From Yamagishiella unicocca (Eukaryota; Chlorophyta; Chlorophyceae; Chlamydomonadales; Volvocaceae): 64,000 nucleotides of DNA. The DNA lies in contig BDSL01000023.1 of assembly GCA_003116995.1 (NCBI GenBank), forward strand, positions 62,001 through 126,000, given 5' to 3'. Shown piece by piece: positions 32,224 to 45,719 of this stretch. Position 1 is the first letter of the stretch. Every line of letters begins with the position of its first letter. The notes below the pieces were generated by a model. The model was not told where the DNA came from. It saw only the letters and a list, made by a program, of their open reading frames with translations, and made no database searches. Both the position numbers and the translations under genes were made by a program.

Positions 32224-35200
32224 AACGCGGCAGCGGCTGCGTAAGCTCCGTTGTGGTTGTGGTGCGGGTAGTTAAGGTGGTGGTTGCCCCAACCGCCGCC
32301 GCCGCCGGCGGCATAGAAAGCCTCGGGATCCCCTCCTCCTCCTCCTCCTCCCCCTCCTGCTCCCAGGTGCCCTAGCTCGCCTCCGCCGACCCCCAGGACA
32401 GCGTCGTCAACTTCATCAGAGTCGCTGCCGCTGCCGGTGCCGTCGCTCTCGCTGCCAGTATCGCTGCCCGCATGTTGCATCTCTTGCAGGTGGTCCTGGT
32501 GCTGGTGCTCCTGGTAGTGCTGGTGGAGATGCTGGTGGTGTAGGTGGTGCTGGTGAAGGTCTTGTTGTTGCTGTTGGTGGTGGTAGTGGTGATGGAACGG
32601 GAGGGGCAGGGCATGCGCCCCCGGGCCGCCTGCCGCGGCCGCCGCCATCACCTGCAGTATCCCGCAGCAGCACCCGGTAGCAGTGAGAGGCCGCCTAGGG
32701 TACCGTGGGCAGGCAGGCAGGCGGAGACCCCCCTCCAGCGGCCCCCGACTCTCACCTCATGAGCGCCCCACCCGGCCCCAGCCAGCCCCCAGCCGGCGGG
32801 CAGCCCCCAGCCGCCGGGCAGCACCAGCACCGCAGCAGCTCCGCCTCCGCCTCCGCCGGCTGCCAGAGGCGGCCAGGCGACGGCACCTCCACCGTTGTGC
32901 CACCCATTGGCAGCAGCAGCAGCAGCTGCTGCAGCTGCGTCGTCATCGTTGTCGTCGTCATCGTCGTCGTCCAAGAGGCCCTCGCCGTCGTCGGCCCCAT
33001 CACCCTCGCCGCCGCCGCCGCCGCCGCCGTCGCCGCCGGGGTCTCCAGCGCCTCCGTCGCCTCCGTCCCCCTCTCCCCTCCGCATCAGCGACAGCACCTG
33101 GCGGCACCACAGGGGCCGCGCCGGCAGCAGCAGGGGCGGGCGAGACAACTCAAGGTTTAAACACGAGGCGGAGGCGGAGCCGGAGGCGCCCTGCCAGCTA
33201 CGAGCCGTACGACGGGGCAGAGTACCTCCAGGGATAGGTGGCTCGAGGGGGTGGGATACGTCAAAGTGGAGTGGGTGGCTCCAGGGGCGGGCGCCATTAG
33301 GTCCCAGCTGCCTGCGGCGGCCCCCTTGTCCCCAGGATGGACAACTGCCTCCTACTCGGCGGCAGAACTGCTGAAGCCTTAATGGCAGACATTGGACCAC
33401 ACGGGGGAGCTATAAGCACGCAGTCCAAGCCCTCCCCACCTCACCCGCCACCCACACACATCACACCCCGCCATGCTCCCCACCTGCAGGCCGGTCATGC
33501 CACCCAGCGCCGCCAGGTCCTCCCCCCCCAGCGAGGCGGGGTCCACCTTGAGCCGCCGCAGTCCACTGGCTTGGACCGACCAGCCAGGCGGGGGGCCGGG
33601 GCGGGGGCCGCAGCAGCCGGGCGGGGGGCCGGGGCCGGGGGTGACGAGCAGGAATGCCGACAGCGGCGGCGGGCGGCCAGTGTCCGAGCAGCGCAGTGTG
33701 GCGGTGAGGGCGGTGAGGGCGGTGCAGGCGGCTAGGGCGGAGGCGGCGGCGGAGGAGGAGACGCCGATGACATCCATGAGTGCCAAGGACTGGGGTCATG
33801 TGCGGGGCGGGGAGGGCCAGGACGGGGATGGGGGGGTGGGTTAAGGTTTCAGGACGGGAAGGCGTGTGTTTGGGTTTTAGGGTTCAGGGGTTATGGCCGC
33901 CCTGGCAGGCCCTGGTGCCGCCCCCGCGCCTCCCTGGAGTTGGGTCACTCGCCCACCTGCAACCCCGACAGCTGCTGCGCCACCGCCGCCAGCTGCAGCA
34001 TCGACCCGTCGCAGCAGTGCAGCCGCAGGTGCCGTAGCGAGGAGAGCAGCTGGGGACCCTGGGGGCGGGAGAGGAGGTGAGGGGAGTGGAGTGGCCAAGG
34101 AGTGGGGCGGGGGTTGCAAGGAAAACACGTGAACGAAAGGAAAACCGTGTAGTGGGATGGGGGGAGGGGGCGATCAGACGGTGGCCATGACGCCAAGGAA
34201 CGCAGCAGCAGCAGCAGCGCTACACGGACTACACCACATGGTCGGGCGCTGCACCCTGCAGTACAATAGGTACGAATCCTGTGCTGTTGTACAGTGCCGT
34301 ACTCACGAGCGATGAGCAGGCGATCCGAAAGCCCGACAGATTGAGGCTGGTGAGGCTGGGCGGCAGCGCAGACAGGTCCAGAACGTCATCGGATGCCCAG
34401 GTGAAGGGCCCGGCGGCGGGGGCGGCGGCGGCGGCGGCGGCGGCGGCGGGGGCGGTGGTGGCGGCGGCGGCGGAAGCGGCGGGCAGGTTTACCGAGCTGA
34501 GGGACCGCAGCAATGTCGACTGCGAGGGGGGCGAGGAGGAGAGGGAGGACGAGGAGGAGAAGGTTCCGGAGCCGCAGGCCCCCCACACGCCCAGCGCAGA
34601 AGATGCCGACACGACCACGCCGGCGGCACGTGCCAGGAGGCCAGCGGCGCCGCTGCGAGGAGAACCCACCACCGCCACCGCCGCCGCCGGCAATGAGCTG
34701 GGGGCGGTGCCGGACGGTGGCAAAGGCAGCGAGGCCCCGGCAGTAGCGGCGGCAGCGGCGATGGCTGTGTGGCACTGGGATCCGAGGCCGGTAGCGCGAC
34801 CCGCCGCCGCCGCCGCCGTTTGCTGGCCTTCGGCATTTGATGGCGGCGGCGTGTCGCCGATGGTGGCGGCCGCACTGCCGTACACGGCGTCGCCGCCGAT
34901 GCAGCGAGCGCTGGGTCCTGGAGCGAAGCTGACCGTCAGGCTCCTTGGGGTTTAGAGGGGATCCGGGGGGGAAGGGGTGGAGGACAGCGTTGGCGGTTGA
35001 CGGTTGCCGGGCGGTGTTTGGCGGTTGGCGGTTGGCGCGCATCTTCTCACCCCATACACATACACGTACACACGAGGGCAACCCAAAGCAGGCGCCAGTG
35101 AGCGACGCACCCCCCCCACATACCGTGGATTCGCGGATTCTCTTTAAACCCCAACATACCTCAGCCGGCCGCAGCTCTTGAGCGCCGCCGTCAGCTGTCC

Positions 35201-35719
35201 GGGGAGCAGCCGATCCGCCTCCATGTTGTACAGGTCCAAGGAGGCCAGGCGGGGCCAGGCAGCCAGCAGGCGGGCCAGGGAGGGGCCTTCCAGGCCGAGT
35301 ACGCCCGGGGGGCAGTCGCCTCGATCCAGCTGGAAGGCCTGTCGCGGGGAGGCAGGGGGAGGGAGGGGGAGGGAGGGGGAGGGAGGGGGAGGCGGCGTGG
35401 GCGGACAGTGGCTGCCTCCAACCCACGGACGAAGACTGCGTTCAGCGGTTTCGGAACGGATCATTTTATTTTCGGTTCGGTCCAGGGGGGGGCTGGGAAA
35501 CGGTTCGATTTAATCGTTGCAGCGCGCTGTGGTGTGCCTGGGAAGCCGTCTACACACCTCCAGCTGCCGCAGACTAGTCAGCTGCAGAAGGCCCGCCGGG
35601 GCCTGGCTCGCCGGGTCCGTGGCCGTCCCGTGGGTCAGCCCACCGTTTGCAGGACCTGCCAACGCGGCCTGCCCCTCCTGCGGGCCCTTGTGGCCGCCGC
35701 CTGTCCGGGTTGTGTGTTC

Positions 35720-35750
<31 letters not shown>

Positions 35751-37811
35751 TGCTGGTGGTTGCCGGCTGGCGGCACGCGGGGGCTCTCTATGATGAGCTC
35801 TCGGAGGCTGGTCAGAGCCGCCAGCCGCACGAAGACCTGCGTGGGCCGGGCCGTGTCCCATCTTCAATGGGAAAATGTGTCACGAAGCATTCAGCGGAGG
35901 GAACAGTAAGCAGCCATCGACCCGCCACTCGCCCCCTCACTGCCGCCTGCTGCTGCACCACATGGCGCGATGGCGGCCCCCTTACCTCCTCCACCCCTCC
36001 TCGCTCCACACGCTCTCCCCGAATGCCCCCCCCCCCCCTACACGCACCTGCGGCCCCAGCACCTGGTCCACCAGAAACAGCCCCGTCACGGAGCAGCAGC
36101 GCCGCCCGGACCCCTGGGCCCCCGCTGCCGGCCCCGCTTGGGAGGAGGAGGTAGGGAGCAGAGGGGCGGGGAGCGCGGAGAGGGGCGGGCCGCCGCCACT
36201 GCACTTGCCGCCGCCACCGCCGCCGCTGGCGCCGCCGGCTGCGACTTGCCAACAGGTCTCCTTCACCGTGGAGAGGGTGTTGCTGGAGCCCGGGTAGGCG
36301 CCCGACTCAGGGGCGGCCCTGCTCCCAGAGAAGGCGCCCGTGGGGCTGCCGGTGGGGCTGCCGGTGGGGCTGGGGCTGAAGCTGGGGCTGAGGCTAAGGC
36401 TGGGGCTGAGGCTGGTGCTGGGACTTGCGACGGATATGGGGCTGTGGGCGGGGGTGGGGGCCCCGGCCGCCCTCGCGAGCATGGCGGCCAGCGGCATGCG
36501 GCGGCAAACCTCCACGTACATCTCGTCAAGGGAGGGCAGCGCGGCCGACAGTACGGCAGTCACGTGCTCGTTGCGCACGCCGCACTGGAGGTACGTCAGG
36601 GCTGCGTGTGTATGTGTGTTTTGGTGAGGGAACGGGCGGAGTGGGTCGGGGTCAGGGGGCGGGGGAGCAAGGGCGGCCGGGCCCAAACAGGGAGCGTAAC
36701 CCTGGCTCCGCCCATCCCGCCCCCGGCCTCCGCCTACACAACCACCACCTGCCCACAGCTTCACGCCGTACGCCGCCGTACCCTCCTCTCGCACCGCCAC
36801 CCAATCCCGCCACTCCACTCCACCCAGTACGACATCCCCCCAGTGTCGGCTCCACCGGTTTACCGTTACACCCCCCCGGCCTCACCCGTTAGCGGCCCCA
36901 GCGCCCTCGCCGCCCCGCACGTGAGGTCCGAGTCGTATAGCGTGAGGTGCGCCAGGGAGGGTAGCGCCCGAGCCAGGGCGCGGCAGCCGCAGCGGTGCAG
37001 CCCGGCGGGGTGCATCTGAGGTGACAGGGAGGGGGCGAGATGGGGGTATATAGGGTTTAGGGTAACAAACCCCAGGCCCCTAAACCTTAAGACCTTGAAC
37101 TTAAAACCCTAAAACCGCTCCACATCCACAAGGCCGGTCCGTGTGTATGCCGCCCCAGGCCCCGCCCCGCCCCGGCCCCCCACCTTGGCCAGTCGCGATA
37201 CTGGTTCTTCTATTGCAACCCCACCTTGGCCACAAGCTTGGTGAGGTGAGACCCCAGGCCCATAGAGGGGGAGGGGGAGGAGGAGGAGGATGCGCCGAAA
37301 CCGCCGTGGGCTGCCGCCCCCCCTCCCGCCGCCGCCGCCAGCGCGAAGCAGTGGCTGTCCTCCATGCCGTACTCCCCCGGATCCGCCGACTGGTCCACCT
37401 GGAGTCACCAGGGGGGAGGGGGGGAGGCGGATCTGGGTTAGAAGACCAGAGCGGCCCTCTCGTGTGGGGTCCTGATCACGGACAGCGGCGCGCGGCGGTT
37501 AGAGGGCGAACCCGGCGGACAGAAACCCGTTGACAGCTTTCAACAGGCCTTTGAGTTCGTATGGAGCGGACGGTTGCAAGGAAACCCGTGTAATTGGTTA
37601 GAGCGGAGGGGTGTGTGCGTAGAGGGTATGGCTGCCGGGAGGAGGGGTCACAGAGCGAGCCCTGCCGTCCCCGCCGCCCCCTCCCCTCCCTGGAGCCTCA
37701 CCAGCGGGCCGCCCTCGTCGCCGCTGACGTCACCGTAGTCCCCAGGAAGAATGGACAGCTCCTGCAACCGCCGGCGGCAGTAATGGCACCAGCAGTGGCA
37801 GTAGCAATGGT

Positions 37812-37842
<31 letters not shown>

Positions 37843-39046
37843 GCAGTAGCAGCAGCAGCAGCAGCGGCAGTAGCAGCAGCAGCAGCGTTGCAAAGGGGTG
37901 TTGGGAAGCGGGTTACAGGCCAGGGAGGCGGGCAAGGCCGGGGTGGCAGGGCGGCGGCAGGGCGGTGGGCTCCAGGGGGGCCCGCACGGGGCCCACCGCT
38001 CCGCACTTCCAGGCCAGCCCCAGTGACCCGGCCCCGCCGTCGGGGAAGCAGCCGCATCCAGCGCCCTACCAATATATACACCCCCACCACCCCCACTACC
38101 CACCTCCGACTTTAGTTTCCCCCCACCAAGTTCTCCAGCACGCATCCCAAACGGCGGTCCTAAACGGTTTTCTCTTTCGTACACGGGTTTTCGTTGCAGC
38201 CCCCACTGCCCCTCTGCCACTGCCCAATCACGACCCACCCGCAGCCCCGCCAGCGCCGACAGCGCCATCAGTGCGGCGGGGGGCGGTGTGGCGCCACCAC
38301 GCAGGGACAACACGCGCAGCCGGCCGCCGAACGCCGCCAGCCCCCCCGGCGCCAGCGCGAGGGCCAGTGGGGGCGGTCCGAACCCTAGGACCCGCTGCAT
38401 GGGGCAGATGCATCTGACAGGGGGAGTGGGGGCATGTGCGGGGGCGGATGGGGTGTTGTGGCTGGGTGGGAAGTAAACCTGTGGGATGGTGAGGTTTGGG
38501 TCTGTCATGACCCCGCCTCGCTGGCTGTGTAGCCGCCTGCAAGTGCCTCCCCCCGCTACCGGGCTTCCCTTCAGCGAAGCACCCTTCCCCTCCCTCTCTT
38601 CCCGTCCCGACTTTGTACTCCCTCTCTCCTCCCCCACCCGCCTTAGCCCCCACCTCAGCTCCAGCGCCTGCACCCTGACGTGCGCCGCCGCCAGCTGCTG
38701 CAGCCGCCACACCAGCGCCCGCCCCTCCAACCGGCTGCTCAGCAGCAGCCGCACGCAGCGCAGGTGCGGAAACATGGCGCTGCAGGCCAGCAGCCGCACG
38801 CACCAGCGCTCACCGTCACGCTCCGCCAAAAGGGTGTGCTCCGAAACCCCTGCGCAGCGTGGCCGGGGGCGGGGGCGGGGGCGGGCGCGGGGGTTGGGTT
38901 ATGGGCGTACACCCATGCTACAAGCGGCGGCTGGCGGTGAGTGGCAGCTCGGCCCGGGACTCACCACTGGCTATGTGGCGGCGCCAGTAGCGGCAGGCGA
39001 GGCGCGCATGCGCCCACTCGCTGGGGCCCAGGTAGGTGCCGATGAC
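32043..39046 (-). CDS. F-box-like leucine-rich-repeat protein
   Basis: Fourteen exons on the minus strand, in coding order: 39046-38965, 38849-38638, 38394-38239, 37761-37702, 37398-37225, 37015-36886, 36601-36048, 35836-35558, 35338-35160, 34943-34307, 34058-33957, 33789-33484, 33097-32756, 32651-32043. All phases agree, giving 1,273 residues plus stop. The first visible exon (YLGPSEWAHARLACRYWRRH) looks like the second half of an F-box. LRR units follow (PSLAHLTLYDSDLTC, LTSLRELIIESP, WPRLASLDLYN, PSLTSLNLSGF, LSSLRHLRLHCC), split by long Gly/Ala/Ser and Gln inserts. The C-terminus has His/Gln-rich and poly-Gln tracts and ends LPHCDIELSLL. By family it would select substrates for an SCF ubiquitin ligase; that is inference. 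The start codon and first half of the F-box lie upstream and were not found. Confidence 0.72.
32137..32225 (-). repeat. Poly-Gln (CAG/CAA) tract in the last LRR-gene exon
   Basis: A run of about 27 glutamine codons on the minus strand, written mostly CAG with some CAA interruptions. It falls between an Ala run and HAAAALMADSRL. Tracts of this kind vary in length between strains. Confidence 0.9.
37812..37888. repeat. AGC trinucleotide repeat in an LRR-gene intron
   Basis: Interrupted AGC repeats with occasional GGC and AGT. They lie in the intron between exons 38394-38239 and 37761-37702, so they are not coding in the proposed model. Confidence 0.85.
38128..38198. repeat. Dispersed intronic repeat, copy in the LRR gene
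   Basis: Reads TTCTCCAGCACGCATCCCAA, then TAAACGGTTTTCTCTTTCGT and ACACGGGTTTTCGTTGCAG. It matches in order the two copies in the coiled-coil gene at 60389-60470 and 60668-60750, with more divergence. Confidence 0.6.
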
Positions 39047-42000
39047 CTGAGGTGGTGGCAGTAGCAGCACCAGGGGAGATGGCGGCAGCGGAGGTGGAGC
39101 GCGGCAGTAGCAGCGGCGGCAGGGGAGGTGGCGGTCTGGCAGCGGCCGTTCGTGCCACAGTGCGCGCGGTTGACACAGCAGTCGGTACTTCCACTCGCCG
39201 CCGCTGCAGCCGCAGCAGCAGTACGGCGTGGCGCATCATTAAAGCTACAAGCACTCTACTTTAACCGGGACACACAACAATGGCAACGAGCGGTGGGGGC
39301 GGTGATGGGAGTGATGGTATCGGTGGCGGTGAACAATATGAGTTGAAATGGTTGGCAAACTGCTTATCAGGCTATGACCATGGCAGTCATGGGAAGCTTT
39401 GTTGGGCAGTTGAACCCAATCTAGTCTAGCCTGCGGGTATGCAAGCTCTGAGGTTTGGAAGCGCCATCGTGCAAGCATCGAATGGGGGCGGGGCTAAACG
39501 CCGGTGGTGTTGGTGGACACGCGCTGGTGGGGAGAAGGCCGGAAGAAGCAGATAGGCGCAAGCAAAGGACACCCTAATCGTCCATGCTGCATGCCACCGT
39601 CGTTGTTAGAAGTTTCTTAGCGACTTGGGTGGTCTTACAAGACGGATTGTAAGCAACTATGAATGGACAGATACCACACTACCACACAGTCCTGGTCGAA
39701 CAAGAGCCGACCTCTTGGTCATGTAATTTTAATTTTACATTGCATCATGCATGTGCCTTTCCCATAAGCTGCCCACGAAGGCACCGAAGCTGGCGGGCGG
39801 GTAAGGTCACCGACGTCGACAAGCAAATGCTCTACACCAATCCAATACCCGTGTACGCTGCGACAGCATGACATACGTGCATGCTCCTTTATTTATACAG
39901 GATTGTATACCCGTCAACGTACGCTTTCTCTGCTGGAGTCATGCGGGGAACGCCCAAACGGATTCTAGAGCACTCCAGGCGCATATGACCATACCTGCAA
40001 TATTTCGCCTGGAATGACCGCCCTGGATATGGGCGAGTCGTTCCAGCATAGCCCTGGAGACGCGCCCGCCATCGCTATGGTTGCAGTTGGAGCAACCAGC
40101 ACTCCAAGGCAGGTAGGATTACGAAATCGGTGAAGCGAAGTAAACTTATAATATGCTTTTTGGTCTGACAGGAGGCGTTGGTGCTGTCGTATTCTGGCAA
40201 GCAGGCGGGGGCGCAAGCGAGAACATGAAGCGTCCTCGTTGTCCCTTTCGGCTGCCAATGTCACTGTATTTGTGCACCTAATGCTATGCCGTGATGGTTT
40301 TATTTGAGCGATTGTGGCCTTGGAAATGGGGAAATGTCGTGCAGGCAATGCCCAATGATCTATCATTCGGACCGCAATATTCTTAGTGCTTCTGGCGTCG
40401 CTTAGTTTAATAATCATGTGGTATTGGGTGGGGCACATGTAGTATCAAAACCTTCGCAGCGTTTTAGGACTTGTGACATCTCGCAAATTTTGTCTTTGTG
40501 CCAGTTTTGGTCGATATACTTCTGGTGGTAACAGGCTTCTAGATCGTCCAGTTCACACGATGTTTATGCTATAGAGCAAGTCGTGCGGTCGAACGTTGCA
40601 AATCATTTGTAATGTCCCATGGGTCGCTATTGACAACCGCATTGCAACGCTCTAGCCCGGGGCTTTGCCAACTTTTGAAAGCGTCACACTCACACGTAAA
40701 TTGAATTTGGAAGGGAGCAGAGTAAGCAAAGTCCTATGCGTTCAGGGACTGAATCGACTTGCGATGCGCGCTGATGAGCGAACCTGCTGGCGTCACAGCG
40801 CAAACCTGCGCCGCAGATGCGTAGTAAGTGAATGATGTATTGTTCCTCCACAGTTTACACGTGTCATGGTAAATGCTTCAGGGCTAATTCCGGACGCTTG
40901 CAATCCCTGTCGCCATGTCGCCTGGCCCTATCATGCACTCGATTATAGTGATCCTTGAAAGGCGCCCCTCCGGGGCACAATAGGCTTGAGGACACTGTAA
41001 CATCTCATCATCACGAGGCTCAAATGCCTGCGCATAGTAATGAGGCTACGAGCCGCAATCACCAGATGACTACGAGTACAGTACGGCTTCCGTGAGGTAG
41101 CGGCCAGCCGGCTGCATGGCTGGTGCCACTACCGCTGGATGGGGGCTACAGGCTCCGGGCCACAGGGGTATTCCCCAGGCGCCTGTACGTTTGTGATCGT
41201 ACGGCAACCAGGAACCGAGGCCCTGCTCGGCCTGTTCTTTATTACGGCGCACAATCGAATCCGTAAAAGGCGTCCTTGTGCACTCATTTTCCGATTGCCA
41301 AGCCTGATTCCTCTGGTACAGGCTGATCAGTTAGTAAGGGCGTACGACAGGGCTGTTGTTGCTGTTGCTGCAGCTGAGGCTGTCGACCGAGGATCTCCAC
41401 TGCTGTCAGCTGCTGTTCCACCCGTCCATCGGGGGACTCCCCCCTGTTGCTGACAGCGGTGATGGTTTGCAGTGATCCAATGCCCCGACACCGCAGAGCT
41501 TTCAGGGTCCACACCAGCATATCCAACGTGCTGCCGCAACAACGAACCCAGCAGCGAGCAACAAGGGTTTGGCCTATCTATGCCTATTAGCCGGGAGGTT
41601 GGGGAGAATCATTAGATGAAGCCACCCTAACATCTCATCATCAGATGAAGCCACCCAAAGTCCATGGTAGGTTAACAGGCGGTGGTGGGTGGCAGCGGAG
41701 TCAATGGTCGGTAGCTAGCGGCAGCGCAGAAGGCAGGCCACGTACAACACTTCACGCATCCGAACGAGTTCTCGTTGCTTAGGAAAGCGCAATGACCAAC
41801 CCGGATAGCGGTAATCAAATGTATGTGCACAGCCCTGATGGAGGTGCGGCATGGGTGCATGGCAGTAATTTGCCTGCGTAATAATGTACTGCAGATAACA
41901 TCATCTCCCACCCCCGGGACGCGCATCGCTGTGCAAATTTTGCATGAAAATCCTTATCCCCCTCCCCCAAAAATGGCCTGCGTAACCACCGTTATGGATG

Positions 42001-42575
42001 GGTAAGGTCGGCGCGAGTACGGTCGACAAGTAAGAAGGGTTAAGCTCCCACGGATACGATTTGCATGTATGCCAAAACGATTTATTAGTTGACCATGGTG
42101 CTGGTAGCTGGCTGCGGGTTTGTTTCGTAAGGGTGACGAGCGGTTACAAGTGACTGATCCTTATTGGCAGGCCACCGGGCCAGTCCCAGCGCGCTTACAT
42201 GAATATATCATAACATATGCGCCCCTTTAACCTACGATCGCGGCAGATCCCGACCTCGTCGGAGAACAAGTCATTGCCACGCAGTAAGGGCGCGGAGCGG
42301 CAGCAGCGGATTGAGCGCCTAAAATCATTTCAGCAATACCCCGTAGTTTTTTATACATCATTTTTAAATTTATGCACAAAAAGGAGCGGCTCATTGGCAA
42401 TGATGCGCATGCCAACAAGCCGCCCGCTCGTCCAACTCGTGCAGCCAATATCAAAGAGCTTATCCTCGCATTGCACACATCCCCCAGGGCGCCCCCAGGC
42501 TCGACGCTTGAATCTTAGGCATTTGCCGTCAACATAATACCATTTTAATGCAGGGAGCGAGACTTTAGGTTTAGC
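39047..42575. other. Long intergenic stretch
   Basis: Less GC-rich than the genes, and no coding region is supported. The part next to 39046 must contain the missing first exon(s) and promoter of the LRR gene. The part before 42576 should hold the cyclase promoter. A 15-bp string AACATCTCATCATCA occurs twice (about 41000 and 41630). Nothing else structured was seen. Confidence 0.5.
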
Positions 42576-45500
42576 ATGTGGCGGGCATGCTTCGGTCCGT
42601 GTCAGCGCTCGTGCACCTATACAGATGCTGCCGAGGAACCTGAGCGGCTGAAAATAGACGATGCGCGGTTACAGGAAAAGGCAACAGCGAGTAATGCGGC
42701 AGAAGCGTGCTGCGCCAGAACACACGGCAGGGACAGCGCCGCGAGAAAAGCGCTGTGCGCCCGTAGGCCTGAAAATGAGGTGAGTGAGTACATCCCTTGT
42801 GGCTACATGGGATTGGGAGGCCCAGTCGTTTCGCTTTTTGCTTACCTCCGTTCCCAGAAAGTCCTTCTCGGCCGCGTCGTCAGCGTTGGGCACACCTTAC
42901 GAAAGCGACCCGTAAAGTAGTTAATCATCCCATTGCCAATGTCGTGTAAGATGGTCCTTGCGCGCGGCCTGTCGTAGCCATGTAAACGACGTCTTGATGG
43001 GACAGACTTCTGGCCCCCTTGCTGCACAGGCCGTCCAGAGAGAAACGCTGATCCTGGATGCCACACCAGCTTGTTTTACTATCGTCAGTTTGGATGGTCA
43101 CCAGGCATTGCATCAAAACATAACCAGCAAGCGGTGGATGGGTGACCGAGTACAGAGCGCGCCAACGCATCGATCGCGAACCAATGCAGCCAACGGCCGC
43201 GGACGCTGGAGAGTTGGTGGCAGCAGACGGCGTGCCGCTTCCACGTTGGCAGAAGTCAGGAGCGGTGACATGGCAGCTGAGGATGAAGACGTGCTGGAGC
43301 TGATTTTTAAGCACGACACTGACGCGCTGGAGCGAATGCTCCGCGATCTCGTCAAGGAAGGCGATGTCTGGAAAGGTACGGGTCCCCCCCAGTCTCCCGC
43401 AGTCCCCCCCAGTCTCCCGCAGTCCCCCCCAGTCCCCCCCAGTCCCCGCAGTCCCCCACAGTCCCCCCCAGTCCCCCACAGTGCATCATGAGGCGTTTGC
43501 TCCCCCAGAACACGACCATTGATGGCCTCCATTTCTGCAAACTAGCCTCATAACATTGTCAACGGCCTGCAAGCTACCTTTCGCTGCTCCACTTTTGTGC
43601 GCTCCTCTTGCTCCTCCATTTTTGTGCGCTCCTTTTGTGCACCTCCAGCATGCAACATAGCTAAGCAATCCTCAGCAGCACCCAGCTGCACCCCGGCCAC
43701 CCCTCACCCCCAACCCTCTGCCTCACCCCACACCCTCACGCCCCATGTGCTATACAACTAACCCTCTAACCCACATACACTTCGCCAACCCCTTCCTTCG
43801 TCCGTGTGCTGCACTGCCATGCCACACAGCTGTCGTCCGCGTGCCACCATTCATCGTGAATCCAGAGAGTCGGGCTGGGGCATCGGTTCCCTCACAGGAG
43901 ACTGCCGTGCCGTCGTCCTGCTATGATGACACTGGCGCTGTCACACCAGCGCAGTCACAGGCGGTCGACCCAAGGTCTGCTGATGTTGAAGTCTGCGTGC
44001 CCCAGCAGACAGGGCTGATGCGCAAGTTGTTTCAGCGCGTCTCCCGGGGCTCGAGCTCCGTCTTGGAACACTTCCTGTTTCGTGAGAGCACCAGCTGGAG
44101 TATCGCTGCGGAGCGGGAGAGGGCCAAGGACAGGAGCCGCAACGAGGCACACGCCAATCGAGGGGGCCGCAATGTTGGATCTCCTGATCAATCTGGCATC
44201 GGTTTTGGCTCGGAGCCGGGACCCCCGCGATCTGGTAAGCATGCGTTGCTGCCCATTCCACGTGGGAGGGGCGCATGGGGTTGGAAGCCATGGTGACGCT
44301 TGTGGAGGGCTGAAAATTGTGGACAGAGGTGTCGAGCTCACTGCTAGGTTCTGATGCCTTTTACCCTGGACGACCCTCCTTCTCCCGTATTTGCTGCGAG
44401 TGCGGGGCAAGGGGCCCATCGTATAGCATTACTACGACGTACAGTAACGCGTAGCTCCTCGTGGATGTCCACTGTAGGCCAGGCCTTGAGTCGGATCACA
44501 CCCATGAACCCGTGTTTCACTCCATCCCCCGACTACTGATCGCCACAGCACTGAGTCTTCCACGCTGTCCCTGCATCATCAACACACTTTCCATTGCTGG
44601 CCTGCTTTCAACTGACGACATGGGAAACAGTGGCACTGCCACCCCGTCTCCCCAGTACCTCTTCTGCTTTGTTGATCAATCCCTGTCTTTTGCTACCGGC
44701 CCCTGCTGTTCCCTCCCCCCCTAGCCGCCCAGGTGAGCAGCCGCCTGCAGAAGGAGCTGCGTCTGAGCGACATGATGATGACCATGCTCATCGAGGAGGG
44801 CCAGCCGCAGCAGGTGCCCCTCAAGCCGCCATGCGTCTCTGCAGGGGGCCCCCGCGCCCCCCAGCCCTTCATCCCCAACACCGTCATTGGGCCGCTCGCT
44901 GGCAGCACCGCCAACAGCTTCACCGAGGGACGCGGTGACCCGGGGATGATCGGCAGCTCTCTGAACTCCTTCACGGCTGTTGGCACCAGCTGCTCCCCCG
45001 TCCGTGGCTCCAGGGCGGACACCACAGCTGTGGCTGTGACCCTCAACCGCCAGGGCCCCAGTGGTGTGATGTGCGGGCCGCCAACCTCGGGCAACGGCTG
45101 CGACAGCTTCACCGTCCTGTCGGCACCACGGCAGGCGTCCACGACCGAGACCTTGAGTGCCACCCGCGGCCGTGACACAAACCCCCTGTCGACGTCGACC
45201 CTCACGATCAGCCTGACCCGCCGGGCGGGCTTCTCCACAGCGTCATACATGGATGACTCCGCGGTTCAGGAAGGCGCTGATGACATGCAACGCTCCGTCG
45301 GGCGCCAATCCCGGCGCGGCAAGCTGCGCCGGGTGGTCAGCTGCTACGAGCCTCACCCCCCTGGAAGGGACTCCGGCACCCCCGATGACGGCAACCCCCG
45401 CTCCCAGCCCCAGCCCGAGGTTGAAATTACTGCGTCACCGCTGCGGCCGATGTCTCAGGTGGACAGCCGGATGCGGCACAGCATGGGAGCGAGGGACGCA

Positions 45501-45686
45501 GTCCAGTACGGCACCCCTTCTGCTCGCCTGCTCACGTTCGCGGCGCAGCTCAAGTCGGCGCCCTTCGCGGCGCAGATGCTGGCCGGCCGGCCTCACTCGG
45601 CTGCTGCTGCCAGCAGCGCCGGCATCGGCGGGGCCAATGCTGGCGGTGACCCCTTCAATGCCACAACTGCATCCTCCACCACCTCA

Positions 45687-45719
<33 letters not shown>

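Noticed and set aside
39965..40438. Minus-strand ORF of 157 residues
   Set aside because: No family, no splice sites fitting a gene and no periodicity in codon use. Probably chance in less GC-rich DNA.
44018..44296. A continuous cyclase exon 3 to 44234 in one frame
   Set aside because: The frame entering exon 3 leaves the next exon out of phase. The 52-nt intron fits all phases.
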